Source: a candidate division WOR-3 bacterium (GTDB taxonomy: Bacteria; Hydrothermota; Hydrothermia; Hydrothermales; JAJRUZ01). From it: a stretch of DNA of 41,748 nucleotides. The notes beneath the pieces were generated by a model, which worked only from the letters and a program-made list of their open reading frames with translations, was not told the origin of the DNA and did not search any database. Below are positions 1-11,157 of the stretch, piece by piece. The stretch lies in assembly GCA_039803925.1 (NCBI GenBank), contig JBDRZL010000019.1, positions 1-41,748 on the forward strand, in the 5' to 3' direction. Within the stretch, counting starts at the first letter, position 1. The number at the start of each line of letters is the position of its first letter. The position numbers and the translations under genes were made by a program.

Positions 1-626
1 TTCACATAAATTTTTCCTTCTTTTTCAATAAACATCGGTTTGTGAAAGTGACCTAAAATACATATATCCCCTCCCTTTTTAAAAAATTTTTCTGCTCTCG
101 GAGGAATCTCTTCTTTTACTTCCTTTTTTTCAGAAGAATTTCTTGAAATTTTTGAAAAGGTTTTCGCAAGTTTTATTCCTATATCGGGGTGAAATAGATA
201 GAATAAAAATTTTACAAAGTCAGTTCTTATAAAGAAATTGAAATAGGTTCCAATAATATCTTTATTGTAATAAAAATCACCATGGGCAAGTAAAACCCTT
301 TTACCTCCAATTTGAAATACCCTTTCCCTTTGAAAAATTCTTATATTGAAACCTTTTACAAATTCTTTAACAAAAAAATCATGATTACCTGTGAAATAAA
401 GGAATTCAAATTTATCTTTAAATTTATAAAGTTCTGAAACAAAAAGAAAGTTTTCCTTTGGTATAACTGTTTTGTATTCAAACCAGAAATCAAATATATC
501 CCCTAAGAAAACAATTTTACTTTTATCAGGAATTTTCTCAAGTAATTTAAAAAATTTATCAAATATCTTTTTATCCCTCTCTTCAGAGTAGCCGAGGTGA
601 AAATCTGCAAAAATATAGTATTGCAC
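1..626 (-). CDS. lpxH: LpxH-like UDP-2,3-diacylglucosamine diphosphatase (partial, C-terminus beyond window)
   Basis: Read on the minus strand from a GTG at 626-624, the frame stays open to the window edge (about 208 codons), so the C-terminus is missing. It is a calcineurin-like metallophosphoesterase. The visible motifs are ADFHLG (Asp8, His10), GDIFDFW, GNHDFF, LAHGDF and GHFH, which are the five metal-binding blocks in the order and spacing of LpxH. LpxH hydrolyses UDP-2,3-diacylglucosamine to lipid X at the inner face of the inner membrane during lipid A synthesis. The GTG start is chosen because the protein begins at the expected strand just before the DxH motif and a perfect TATAAT lies 7 bases upstream. 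It is divergent from the gene at 658. A related phosphoesterase with another substrate cannot be excluded. Confidence 0.8.
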   Translation of the reverse strand, partial: MQYYIFADFHLGYSEERDKKIFDKFFKLLEKIPDKSKIVFLGDIFDFWFEYKTVIPKENFLFVSELYKFKDKFEFLYFTGNHDFFVKEFVKGFNIRIFQRERVFQIGGKRVLLAHGDFYYNKDIIGTYFNFFIRTDFVKFLFYLFHPDIGIKLAKTFSKISRNSSEKKEVKEEIPPRAEKFFKKGGDICILGHFHKPMFIEKEGKIYV

Positions 627-633
627 TTTAAAT

Positions 634-639
634 ATTATA
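634..639 (-). promoter_or_regulatory. -10 box of the lpxH-like gene
   Basis: The minus strand reads TATAAT, followed by exactly 7 bases and then the GTG at 626. With a normal distance from -10 to transcription start, the mRNA would begin at or next to the start codon, giving a leaderless transcript. No Shine-Dalgarno sequence fits in the gap. Confidence 0.55.
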
Positions 640-644
640 TACTC

Positions 645-650
645 TATAAT
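645..650 (+). promoter_or_regulatory. -10 box of the secreted-protein/E1 operon
   Basis: TATAAT, 7 bases before the ATG at 658. A weak -35 candidate (TTGCAC, 621-626) lies 18 bases upstream, overlapping the divergent start codon. The geometry mirrors the opposite promoter at 634-639. Confidence 0.55.
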
Positions 651-657
651 AGATTCT

Positions 658-1479
658 ATGAAAATATTTGTGCTCTTATTAATTTTTCTTTCCGAGGAGG
701 AGCCATTATATTATTCAAATTTTTATGAAATATATGCAAACTGGGATTCAATAAATTTTTATATAAAAATAAAAGTAAAAGAATTTAATAGAGTTTATTT
801 AGCCACAGGAAACGGAGAAGAGGGTGAATACTTTTTCCCTGAATTAAGAAAAGTTAATAAATTTCCTGTTAAGCTTAATAATTTTTTAATGTTTGATATA
901 AAGGAAAATAAAAGTTATATCACTGATAAAAGAATAATATATAAACTTGATACTCTTGAAAATAATTTTATGATTAATTTCAAATTACCCATTAAAATTT
1001 ATGATAAAAGCCAATATGTTTATTTCTGGATAGGTTTAGAAATCAAAGGGGATTTTTATTCAATTCCTGAAAAAAAAGAAAATATTTTCCCTGTTTTTTC
1101 TTTTTCCCCTGATAAGGATTTTGATGGAAAATGGGATAAGGGTGTTAATATCAAAGCAATAACAAGAGTAATTTTCAAGGGAGAGGAAGAGGAAGAATTA
1201 ACTTTAAAAGAATTAAAAAAGTTTTTTAATCCTGAAAAAGAAAATCTTGAAATAGTTCTTGAAGGAGAAAGAGATTTAAATAATATCTTTGCATCAGTTT
1301 ACAGTTTAACAGGTAAAAAAATAAGAGATATTGATGTTTTAAAATCCGGTAAAAAGGTTATAATTATATGGGATGGAAGGGATGAATCTGGTAAAATTCA
1401 AAGGTCAGGAGTTTATTTAATAGTTGTTATGAAGGGAAATGAGACCTGGGCACAGATTCCAGTTGTCATATTTAAATGA
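658..1479 (+). CDS. Secreted protein with FlgD-like C-terminal Ig domain
   Basis: A 273-residue protein of unknown function. Residues 1-12 are a short hydrophobic stretch (MKIFVLLLIFLS) that could be a minimal signal peptide. The middle is beta-rich without a recognised family. The last 70 residues match the FlgD-like immunoglobulin fold common at the C-terminus of secreted proteins in FCB-group and WOR-3 bacteria: a VYSLTGKKI strand, then a WDGRDESGK turn and a final SGVYLIVV strand. It probably reaches the periplasm or surface. The stop overlaps the next ATG by 4 bases (ATGA), so it is translationally coupled to an E1-like enzyme, an unusual partner. Start supported by the adjacent -10 box. 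Confidence 0.7.
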   Translation: MKIFVLLLIFLSEEEPLYYSNFYEIYANWDSINFYIKIKVKEFNRVYLATGNGEEGEYFFPELRKVNKFPVKLNNFLMFDIKENKSYITDKRIIYKLDTLENNFMINFKLPIKIYDKSQYVYFWIGLEIKGDFYSIPEKKENIFPVFSFSPDKDFDGKWDKGVNIKAITRVIFKGEEEEELTLKELKKFFNPEKENLEIVLEGERDLNNIFASVYSLTGKKIRDIDVLKSGKKVIIIWDGRDESGKIQRSGVYLIVVMKGNETWAQIPVVIFK

Positions 1480-2486
1480 TAGAGGAGAGATTAAAGAGAA
1501 TTTTCCCCCTTTACTTTGGGAAAAAAATAGAAAATTTAAAAAATAAAAAAATTTTTCTCATTGGTCTTGGTGCCCTTGGTTCAAATATACTTGATTTACT
1601 TGTAAGGGTTGGTGTTAAAAATATAGTGCTTATGGACAGGGATTATGTTGAATTTTCAGATTTATTAACAAGTCCCTTTTATACAAGAGATGATGCACAA
1701 GTTTCAAAACCAAAGGTTATCGCAGCTCTTGAAAGAATAAAATCTATTGATAAAGATATAAATGCTGAAATTTTTTTTGAAAATTTTTCTCCTCAATTTG
1801 TTAAAAATTTTAATTTTTATGGAATTGACCTTTTAATAGATGCTGTTGATAATCTTGAAACAAGGTTTTTAATAAATGAAGTTTCTCTTAAATATAAAAT
1901 TCCCTGGATTCATGGAGCCTGTGTGGCTGAAAGGGGAGAGGTTTCTTTTTTTAAGCCCTGGGAAGCTGCCTGTTACAGATGTTTATTTAATAAAATTCCA
2001 GAAAGGGGAAGGCTTGAAACCTGTGAAACACATGGAATAAATCCCTCTGTTAGCAAAATAGTTGCAGGAATTGAATCTGATATTGCAATTAAATACCTTA
2101 CAGTGAATAAATCTTTTGTTAATAAAATAATTTATATTGATTACTCAGAAGGTTACTCTTTAAGGGAATTTGAAATTAAAAAAAGAAAAGATTGTCCCTT
2201 ATGCATAAAGGGAATTTTTGAGTTTATTGATAGAAAAGAGGAAAAGATAATAACTTTCTGTTCTGAAAAAAATGTATTTATAAAATTAGAAAATTTTGAT
2301 TTTGAAAAAATTAAAGAAAAGTGGAAGGTATTGGAAAATTTTTCTGAAAACATATACTTTATAAGGATTAATCCAAAAGGTTTTGAACTCAAGTTTTTTA
2401 AAGAAGGAAAACTCTTCATAATTTCAGAAGAACCTCTTGAAAAGAAAAAAGTAAAAACTATTATCTCAAAATATATTGGTAATTAG
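1476..2486 (+). CDS. ThiF/MoeB/HesA-family E1-like adenylyltransferase
   Basis: A 336-residue E1-like enzyme expected to adenylate the C-terminus of a ThiS/MoaD-type ubiquitin-like sulfur carrier. The nucleotide-binding loop is GLGALG at residues 30-35, with Asp54 after the next strand and the DAVDNLETR block near 122-130. Zinc Cys pairs are C166/C169 and C240/C243. Cys183 (LETCETHG) sits where the MoeB/ThiF catalytic cysteine lies. The catalytic core ends near residue 250; the remaining 85 residues are not a recognisable rhodanese domain. No ThiS or MoaD partner is in the window, so thiamine, molybdopterin or another sulfur pathway cannot be chosen. It overlaps the upstream secreted-protein gene by 4 bases. 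Confidence 0.85.
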   Translation: MIEERLKRIFPLYFGKKIENLKNKKIFLIGLGALGSNILDLLVRVGVKNIVLMDRDYVEFSDLLTSPFYTRDDAQVSKPKVIAALERIKSIDKDINAEIFFENFSPQFVKNFNFYGIDLLIDAVDNLETRFLINEVSLKYKIPWIHGACVAERGEVSFFKPWEAACYRCLFNKIPERGRLETCETHGINPSVSKIVAGIESDIAIKYLTVNKSFVNKIIYIDYSEGYSLREFEIKKRKDCPLCIKGIFEFIDRKEEKIITFCSEKNVFIKLENFDFEKIKEKWKVLENFSENIYFIRINPKGFELKFFKEGKLFIISEEPLEKKKVKTIISKYIGN

Positions 2487-2489
2487 TTT

Positions 2490-2519
2490 TTGATAATTTT
2501 GAAAATTAAGTTTTATAAT
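2490..2519 (+). promoter_or_regulatory. pyrG promoter
   Basis: TTGATA at 2490-2495 and TATAAT at 2514-2519, separated by 18 bases. The pyrG ATG follows 8 bases after the -10 box, so the mRNA is probably leaderless and has no room for a pyrG attenuation leader. Confidence 0.6.
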
Positions 2520-2521
2520 AA

Positions 2522-4915
<2,394 letters not shown>

Positions 4916-4934
<19 letters not shown>

Positions 4935-5347
4935 TTAAAAGTTTAAAGAAGAATAAACTTTTTAAAAATTTAACTGATGATATTTTAAGAGAAATAGCCC
5001 CTTATATAAATTGCAGAGAATATAAAAAGGGTAGAACTATTTTCTTTGAAGGTGATACGGGAAGAGTTTTGTATCTTGTTAAAAATGGAAAAGTGGAGGT
5101 TTTTAAAAGAAATAATGAGGGTGAAGAAGTTATACTTGCAAGTTTTGGTCCAGGTGATTTTTTAGGGGAAATGGCTCTTATTGAGGAAAGCACAAGAAGT
5201 GCTACATGCAGGGCAGTTGAGGATTCAGAGCTTTTGCTTTTTTCTCATCGGGCTTTCCTTGATTTAATTGAAGAAAGACCAAAGGCAGCAGCAAAGCTTA
5301 TTCTTGAAATTGCAAAAGTTTTATCAAAGAGATTGAGGAGCTCTTAA
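4916..5347 (+). CDS. Stand-alone cyclic-nucleotide-binding domain protein
   Basis: A 143-residue protein consisting of one cNMP-binding beta-roll and a C-terminal helix. The FLYLVKNGKVEVF-type strand region is followed by GDFLGEMALIEESTRSAT (phosphate-binding cassette, Gly84-Glu85 and Arg94). This resembles the N-terminal half of CRP/FNR regulators, but there is no helix-turn-helix, so it is unlikely to bind DNA itself. The family also occurs as a small sensor partnered with other proteins. Its ATG lies inside lgt (19-base overlap), placing it last in a pyrG-lgt operon. Whether it binds cAMP, c-di-GMP or another ligand is not decided by the sequence. Confidence 0.85.
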
Positions 5348-5361
5348 AAGAAATCTATTTT

Positions 5362-6966
5362 TCACATATAACCCCATCCTTTTAATTTTTCTTCTATTTC
5401 CTTTTTCTCTTTATCTATAAATATGTGTTCTTCAAAAATTAATTCCTTTCCCCATTTTTCCCTTTTTAACTTTATTTTTGATAGGTATTCTTCCTTTACA
5501 ATCTCCTCTATTACTTTCCCTTCAAATTCTTCTGGGACAGGGAGTCCTGAGAGAAATAAAAATGTAGGAGCAAGATCTAAAAGAGTGTATTTTCCTTTTA
5601 TTTTGTATTTTTCTTTTAAAATTTTTCCCATTCCAAAAAATATCCCCTTTGTTGAGTGAATACCGTTCAGTTTTTCGTAATCCTTTTTATCTATTTCACT
5701 TATATATTCATTTAAAGAAGAACCACCTTCAAAATCATCTGAGTATAGAAGGATAAGGTCTGGAAGTTTTTCAGAATATTTACCCTTGTAAAGTTCTTCT
5801 CTTAAGAAAACTTTTTGAATGGGTTTTATTCCATTAATGCTAAATTCTTCTAATTCTTCCTTTATCTTGATTCTTACTTTTTCATAATCTTCTGCTTTTA
5901 CAATCCCTTTTGGCTGCCTTTCTTTGAGATTTATTACAATTCCATCAACAGGAGGATAAAGGGGGAATCTATATGCCTTTGTTTTGTTGAAATCAATATT
6001 AAAAAGAGAAGTTTCAGAGAAAGTGTCAATTTTTGTTAAAATTTTCCTTAAATTTAAAGGTAATTTTTTAAAAACAATTTCCTGGTAAGGAAATTTCCCC
6101 TTTAATTTTCTGTAAATTTCTTTAAAAGGTTCGTATAAACTTTTAGTTTTCTTTTCTTTTAAAAATCCTCTTTCTTTTAAGAAGAAATTGAGATTGAATT
6201 TTTTTAGGGGTCTTTTTCTTGCACCGTGATCTGACATAATGAAAACAAGTGTATCTTCATCTAAAATTTTTAAGAATTCCCCTATTACTTCATCGGTTTT
6301 AATATAGACTTTTTCTATGTAGTTATCTTTCTCTTCTATGTATTTATAAAAATTATGTTGTGCTCTATCAGCTGATCCTAAAACAATTATGAAGAAAAAG
6401 GGTTTATATTTTTTATAAAGATAAATCCCTGCTTTTTTTCTAATTTCAAGAAGCCTTATAAGTTCATCAAAAACCCTTTTTTCCGAACCACCCTTAAAAA
6501 TTGAGGTATTTTCTGTAAGAGGTTCAATTTCCTTTTTTAATTCAGAAGGATAGGCAAAAACCTCCTTTGTATCAGGTGTTGGAAATCCTGAAACCAGAAA
6601 ATCTTTGATTTTCCAAGGTGGATAAGTTATAGGAATTGTAATTGCTCCAACATTTAACCCCTTTTCATTAAAATAGTCAAGAAAAGTAATCCCTTTAAAA
6701 AATCCTGAATGTATTATTTCTGCTTCCCTCATTTCATAAAGTTTTATATTCAAATTTCTGAAATCAAAAACCCCGTGAGCACCTGGATTTTTTGAAGTTA
6801 AAAAACTTGTCCATGCACAGGCAGAAATAGATGGATAGGTTGATTCTATCTCACCTATAAAACCTTTTTCAAAGAATTTTTTTAGATTTTTTAATTTATC
6901 TTCTTTTAAAAATTTTTCAATCAGATCAAAGGAACCACCGTCAATCCCGATAACAAATATTTTCAT
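5362..6966 (-). CDS. Alkaline-phosphatase-superfamily phosphodiesterase/nucleotide pyrophosphatase
   Basis: A 534-residue member of the type I phosphodiesterase/nucleotide pyrophosphatase group of the AlkP superfamily. Metal ligands appear in order: Asp9 in GIDGGSFD, a nucleophile block with Ser48 where family members usually carry Thr (followed by AWTSFLT), Asp200/His204 in GSADRAQH, Asp246/His247 in MSDHG, and a late GIHSTKG histidine. There is no obvious signal peptide. It sits at the edge of the surface polysaccharide block and ends 14 bases from the convergent gene at 4916-5347. The substrate is unknown; nucleotide-sugar, lipid-linked or glycan phosphodiesters are plausible from context. 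Confidence 0.85.
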   Translation of the reverse strand: MKIFVIGIDGGSFDLIEKFLKEDKLKNLKKFFEKGFIGEIESTYPSISACAWTSFLTSKNPGAHGVFDFRNLNIKLYEMREAEIIHSGFFKGITFLDYFNEKGLNVGAITIPITYPPWKIKDFLVSGFPTPDTKEVFAYPSELKKEIEPLTENTSIFKGGSEKRVFDELIRLLEIRKKAGIYLYKKYKPFFFIIVLGSADRAQHNFYKYIEEKDNYIEKVYIKTDEVIGEFLKILDEDTLVFIMSDHGARKRPLKKFNLNFFLKERGFLKEKKTKSLYEPFKEIYRKLKGKFPYQEIVFKKLPLNLRKILTKIDTFSETSLFNIDFNKTKAYRFPLYPPVDGIVINLKERQPKGIVKAEDYEKVRIKIKEELEEFSINGIKPIQKVFLREELYKGKYSEKLPDLILLYSDDFEGGSSLNEYISEIDKKDYEKLNGIHSTKGIFFGMGKILKEKYKIKGKYTLLDLAPTFLFLSGLPVPEEFEGKVIEEIVKEEYLSKIKLKREKWGKELIFEEHIFIDKEKKEIEEKLKGWGYM

Positions 6967-6979
6967 TTTAATTAATTTT

Positions 6980-6987
6980 ATTATAAA
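6980..6987. promoter_or_regulatory. Overlapping divergent -10 boxes
   Basis: ATTATAAA gives TATAAT on the minus strand (6980-6985, 13 bases before the ATG at 6966) and TATAAA on the plus strand (6982-6987). The two -10 elements share four bases. Alternatives closer to each start are TAAAAT on the minus strand and TATAAA at 6989-6994 on the plus strand. Confidence 0.35.
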
Positions 6988-7003
6988 ATATAAATTTAGA
7001 GGA

Positions 7004-8203
7004 ATGAAAAAAAAGCTTTTGTTTTTAACTGATATGATCCCCTCTAAAAGTATAAGTGGAGCTAGGATTAGAAATTATTTTATTTTGCAAAAATTATCAA
7101 AAATTTTTGAGGTTTATCTTTTCTGCATTAAAAGAAAACAAAGTGTTGAGGAGAGTCTGGAAGAACAACTCTTAGAAGATCTAAGAAATTATACCAGGGA
7201 AATTTATATTTATAGGTTTAAAAGAAATCTTTTCATTTTTTTGATTAAATTTTTAAAATCTTTAATTTTAGGTAAGTCTTATTTTATTGAAAGATTATTT
7301 TTTAAAGATTTTCATAAAAAAATAAAGGAATTTGTAAAAAGAGAGAAGATAGATGTTCTTTATTTGGCACAACTTAACTTAATTAATTATGGAAGAGGAA
7401 TAAAAATTAAAAAAGTTTTAGATAATCATAATGTCCATTTTAAACTTACTGATAGAATTAAAAATACTCTCTCTTTTTTAGATTTTAAAAAGTATTTTTT
7501 TAAGATTGAATCTTTTAAGTTAAAGAAAATTGAAAGTAAGTTATCTGAAAATTTTGAATTAGTATTATGTGTGTCAGAGTTTGATAGAAATTTATTGTTA
7601 AAGTTGAATAAAAATAAAGAAAAGATAAAAAGTTTACCGATTTTTTTAAATTCAGGAACTATTAAATATATAGAAAAACCTAAAAAATCAAATTTGCTTT
7701 GTTTAGGAGATCTAAAATGGTTACCAAATAAACATGGTGTTCTCTGGTTTTTAAAAAATGTTTATCCTTTATTGGAGAAGGAAAATTTAGATTTCAATTT
7801 GAACATAGTGGGTGACGGTTCCTTAGGAATTAAGATTAAAGATAAGAGAATAAATTTTTTAGGTTTTAGAAAAGATATAGACGAGGTATGGAGAAATTCT
7901 TATATTCTGATTGTTCCTCTTTTTTCAGGTAGTGGTGTAAGGGTTAAAATAATAGAAGCTTTTGCAAGGGGAATACCTGTTGTTTCAACTTCAATTGGTT
8001 GTGAAGGATTAAAAGTAAAAGATGGAGAGAATATAATGATAGCTAATGAGCCTTTAGATTTTAGAAATAAAATAGTTTTTCTTTTAAAAGATGAGAAAAT
8101 TTATGAGAATATAAGACAGAATGCTTTTCTTACTTTTAAAAAATATTATAGTGAAACTTCTTATGAAGAAAAAATTTTAGATTACTTTAAATATTTTTTA
8201 TAA
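7004..8203 (+). CDS. Glycosyltransferase family 4 (GT-B)
   Basis: A 399-residue GT-B glycosyltransferase. The N-terminal domain begins KLLFLTDMIPSKSISGARIR, the start of many GT4 acceptor domains. The donor-binding half has LLCLGDLKWLPNKHG, then GSGVRVKIIEAFARGIPVVST near residue 310-330, where the Glu lies in the usual EX7E region. No signal peptide or membrane helix is evident, so it should act at the cytoplasmic face of the inner membrane. It is flanked by polysaccharide export and polymerisation genes, suggesting a role in the same glycan. The 3' end overlaps the convergent flippase gene by 22 bases. The sugar donor cannot be predicted. Confidence 0.85.
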   Translation: MKKKLLFLTDMIPSKSISGARIRNYFILQKLSKIFEVYLFCIKRKQSVEESLEEQLLEDLRNYTREIYIYRFKRNLFIFLIKFLKSLILGKSYFIERLFFKDFHKKIKEFVKREKIDVLYLAQLNLINYGRGIKIKKVLDNHNVHFKLTDRIKNTLSFLDFKKYFFKIESFKLKKIESKLSENFELVLCVSEFDRNLLLKLNKNKEKIKSLPIFLNSGTIKYIEKPKKSNLLCLGDLKWLPNKHGVLWFLKNVYPLLEKENLDFNLNIVGDGSLGIKIKDKRINFLGFRKDIDEVWRNSYILIVPLFSGSGVRVKIIEAFARGIPVVSTSIGCEGLKVKDGENIMIANEPLDFRNKIVFLLKDEKIYENIRQNAFLTFKKYYSETSYEEKILDYFKYFL

Positions 8204-9633
8204 AATTTTGGGGAAAATATAAATAGAAGTGATAATAAAAATCCTAATGTAAAAATCAAAAATATAGAGATTAAAGAATTTTTTTGTATTTTAGATAAAT
8301 AATTTAATGCTATTAAGATAATCATTTGCCATAAAATAAATTCTAAAATTAAATTCAAATCCAGTTGAAAATACTTTTTAGATTTAAATATAAAAAAAGC
8401 AGAGAATGTCAAAAAAATTATGGAAAAAGAGGTAGATATACTTGCTCCTAAAACTCCATATTTTTTTATTAAGAAAAAATTTAAAAATATATTGATAATA
8501 AGTGCTATTATGTTAAGATTAGCCCATTTTTTTTGCTCATAAGACATAATTATAATTGCCACAAAAGGGCTTTGAAGAGAAACAAGCAAGTTTGAACACC
8601 CAACTATGTTGAGGACAACTGCCATTTCTTTAAAATCCTTACCAAACATAAAATTTAGAATTTCACTACCTTTTAATAAAAAGGTGTGAATAAAAGGAAA
8701 AGAAAGAATTAAAGAAAAAATAAGAGTTTTGTGAAAATTTTTTTTAAGAGATTCAAAATTCTTTTCCCTTATATCTCTTGAACACACTGGGTTAAAAATT
8801 GGTGAAAATATCCATATAATTAAAAGTATAAATTCTGAGGTTCTTAATGCAGCATTATAAAGACCAACTTCTTGGGAGCTTTTTAAAAGACCCAACATTA
8901 TGACATCTACCCAATGAGAAGATTCCCTTACAAGTTCCATTACCATAATCGGAATTGTAAAAGAAAAGAAAGAAATTACAATATTTTTTCTAATTATTGA
9001 TTTTTTTATTCCCTTAAATTTTAATTGGTAAAAGATAATTATTATTATTCCTGTGATTATAAAAGAAATTGAATAGGAAAGAGGAACGGAGAGGAAATTT
9101 TTTAAAGAATAAACCAGAATAAATAAAAAGATTAAATTCAGGAAAGGTCTTAAAAACTGAACAATCAAAACATATACTTTCATAATAGAAAAAGCTCTTA
9201 TTGTCCAAGCCCCGGCAAGGGTAAGCAAGGAAAAGGGAAATCCTAAGGAAAAACCAAATATAAATAGTGAAAGGTAATTTTTCCTGAATATTATTTTTTC
9301 AAGAAAATCTGATAGGGTGATTAATAATAATGAAAAAATTATTCCAATAAATATAAAGTAAAATAAAACAAATTTTAAAAAAGAATTAACATTTTCTTCT
9401 TTTTTTTCTGATATAAACTGAGGAATAAAGTAGGAAGATCCAGCTTCAATACCCGAAAGACCAAACCTTGTTAAAATTCTGAATATTCCTGTTGTTAAAG
9501 AAAAAATACCATAAATTTCTTTTCCAAAAAGCCTTATTATAGCTATATTTAAAATATAATTTAAAATTTTTTCAGTAGCTGTACCCAAAAAATTCCATAT
9601 AGAGCCCTTTATAAATCCTTCACCTTTTAACAT
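8182..9633 (-). CDS. Wzx-like polysaccharide flippase (MVF/MATE-type)
   Basis: A 483-residue polytopic membrane protein with about 12-14 hydrophobic segments. The N-terminus (KGSIWNFLGTATEKILNYI, then a short helix and IIRLFGKEIYGIFSLTTGI) is typical of the polysaccharide biosynthesis flippase family, including the amphipathic start and the YGIFSL turn after helix 2. The family flips undecaprenyl-linked oligosaccharides across the inner membrane. The start codon lies inside the 3' end of the upstream ligase/polymerase gene (14-base overlap), so the two are coupled. A repeat-unit flippase next to a polymerase or ligase is the expected Wzx/Wzy-type arrangement. Confidence 0.88.
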   Translation of the reverse strand: MLKGEGFIKGSIWNFLGTATEKILNYILNIAIIRLFGKEIYGIFSLTTGIFRILTRFGLSGIEAGSSYFIPQFISEKKEENVNSFLKFVLFYFIFIGIIFSLLLITLSDFLEKIIFRKNYLSLFIFGFSLGFPFSLLTLAGAWTIRAFSIMKVYVLIVQFLRPFLNLIFLFILVYSLKNFLSVPLSYSISFIITGIIIIIFYQLKFKGIKKSIIRKNIVISFFSFTIPIMVMELVRESSHWVDVIMLGLLKSSQEVGLYNAALRTSEFILLIIWIFSPIFNPVCSRDIREKNFESLKKNFHKTLIFSLILSFPFIHTFLLKGSEILNFMFGKDFKEMAVVLNIVGCSNLLVSLQSPFVAIIIMSYEQKKWANLNIIALIINIFLNFFLIKKYGVLGASISTSFSIIFLTFSAFFIFKSKKYFQLDLNLILEFILWQMIILIALNYLSKIQKNSLISIFLIFTLGFLLSLLFIFSPKFYKKYLK

Positions 9634-11080
9634 ACTCTTTTAAGTATATTTGGGGCAATAAAAAAGTTAAGAAAAGATAAATAATGAAAAATTTTATCTC
9701 CATGTCCATAATTGGATTAAGCCAGTAGAAGTCAAAAATTAGCTGAAAAATGATAATAACCCATCCCACCAATAATCCTATTATTAAATGTATTTTATCA
9801 CTTTCTATATTTAAATAAAGTTTAAAAAGAAATTTAAATATACTTAAAATAATACTTAAAAATATTAATAATCCAGGTAAACCAAGTTCTGCTAAAATAT
9901 TTAAAAATGCATTGTGAGCATGTAAATGAATATGAGAAACTTTTTGAAAGGCAAATTGCCCTAATCCAATACCTGTTAATGGATTCTGAAAAAAGAGTTT
10001 TATACTTGTTTTCCAAAAAAGAATCCTGACCAGTATGCTTATATCTCTTTTTCCCCAAAAAATAGATATGATCCTTAAATAAATTTGTGGTAATAAAGTT
10101 TTTATTAAAAGAAATAATAAAAAAATTAAAGGAATTACAAATGTTGCAAAGAGAAAAATTTTTTGATATTTTCTTTTTTTTATTAGATATAAAATATAAT
10201 AAAGAATAAATGCTAAAAATAAAGATAAATATCCAGAACGAGAAAGAGTTAAAACAAGAGATAAAACAGAAATTAATATAATAAAGAATAAGAAAAATCT
10301 GAGTTTTTTATTTTTTTTAAAAAGAGCAAAACCGAAAATAAAGATTATAGAAATGATAAGGAAACCAGAATAACTATTACTGTTGTAAAAAATTCCTCTC
10401 GCTCTCTGAGACCAATAATAACCAATCTTTTCTATTTTAAAAAATTCAGATAAAGGAAATTCAGGAAAAAAGTATTGTAATAGAGAAATTATAATATTAA
10501 AAGAAAGAAATACAAGCAGACTTAAAAGAAATCTATTTAAATCTTTTTCCTCTTTTAAATAAATATATCCTGCAATATAATAAAGTAAGTTAATCAATAA
10601 AAGAAAAGAAACTAAAAAGGCGTAATCTTTTTTATAGGACCATATTATTGAAAGAAAGGCCCAAAGATTATAGAAAAAAAGAGTTTTTAACAAGGGAATT
10701 TTTTCCTTTAACCTGTTACCACTTAGGAAAGATAAAATAAGCAAAAAACCAAATATCAGAATAAAAATGTTAAAAATTTTAAAGGGAACTGTTATTTTAG
10801 ATAAATCGTGTTTTAAAACAGTAGGGTTGACTTCATAGTTAATATACACTGTTAATCTAAATATTAAAGAAAAAGGGAGTAAATAAAATAAATTTTTTAA
10901 AAAATTTCCATTTAAAAGAATCAATAAAAAAAATAGAAAAATAAGAATTTTTGCAAGATAAATGATTTTAATTTGTGTTTCTGATAAAAGATAAATATAA
11001 AGAAAATAAAAAAGAAGAAATAAAAGAAAATTTGTTAAAAAAAGCATCTGATTTATTCTGAATTTCAGTGCATTTAGCAT
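9620..11080 (-). CDS. O-antigen ligase/polymerase-type membrane protein (WaaL/Wzy family)
   Basis: A 486-residue membrane protein with about 12 predicted helices. Near residues 365-405 it carries the Wzy_C/O-antigen ligase signature: GIGLGQF, then HIHLHAHNAFLNILAELG and GLPGLLIF, in a periplasmic loop flanked by helices. A second typical feature is the RGIFYNSNSYSGFL loop. Family members join lipid-linked glycans to lipid A core, or polymerise repeat units. Which reaction applies here is not decidable. It is first of a two-gene operon with the flippase. The ATG at 11080 is favoured because TATAAT ends 5 bases upstream. Confidence 0.85.
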   Translation of the reverse strand: MLNALKFRINQMLFLTNFLLFLLFYFLYIYLLSETQIKIIYLAKILIFLFFLLILLNGNFLKNLFYLLPFSLIFRLTVYINYEVNPTVLKHDLSKITVPFKIFNIFILIFGFLLILSFLSGNRLKEKIPLLKTLFFYNLWAFLSIIWSYKKDYAFLVSFLLLINLLYYIAGYIYLKEEKDLNRFLLSLLVFLSFNIIISLLQYFFPEFPLSEFFKIEKIGYYWSQRARGIFYNSNSYSGFLIISIIFIFGFALFKKNKKLRFFLFFIILISVLSLVLTLSRSGYLSLFLAFILYYILYLIKKRKYQKIFLFATFVIPLIFLLFLLIKTLLPQIYLRIISIFWGKRDISILVRILFWKTSIKLFFQNPLTGIGLGQFAFQKVSHIHLHAHNAFLNILAELGLPGLLIFLSIILSIFKFLFKLYLNIESDKIHLIIGLLVGWVIIIFQLIFDFYWLNPIMDMEIKFFIIYLFLTFLLPQIYLKEYVKR

Positions 11081-11085
11081 ATCTT

Positions 11086-11091
11086 ATTATA
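11086..11091 (-). promoter_or_regulatory. -10 box of the ligase-flippase operon
   Basis: The minus strand reads TATAAT, then 5 bases, then the ATG at 11080. This implies a leaderless or near-leaderless mRNA. Confidence 0.5.
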
Positions 11092-11144
11092 AAACAGCTT
11101 TTTTAAAATTTAAAAAAACTTGGAATTTTCTAAAATTTAAATAA

Positions 11145-11150
11145 TAAAAT
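11145..11150 (+). promoter_or_regulatory. -10 box of the glycosyltransferase gene
   Basis: TAAAAT, 7 bases before the ATG at 11158. TTGGAA at 11120-11125 is a possible -35 element with 19-base spacing. Confidence 0.4.
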
Positions 11151-11157
11151 TTTTTAA

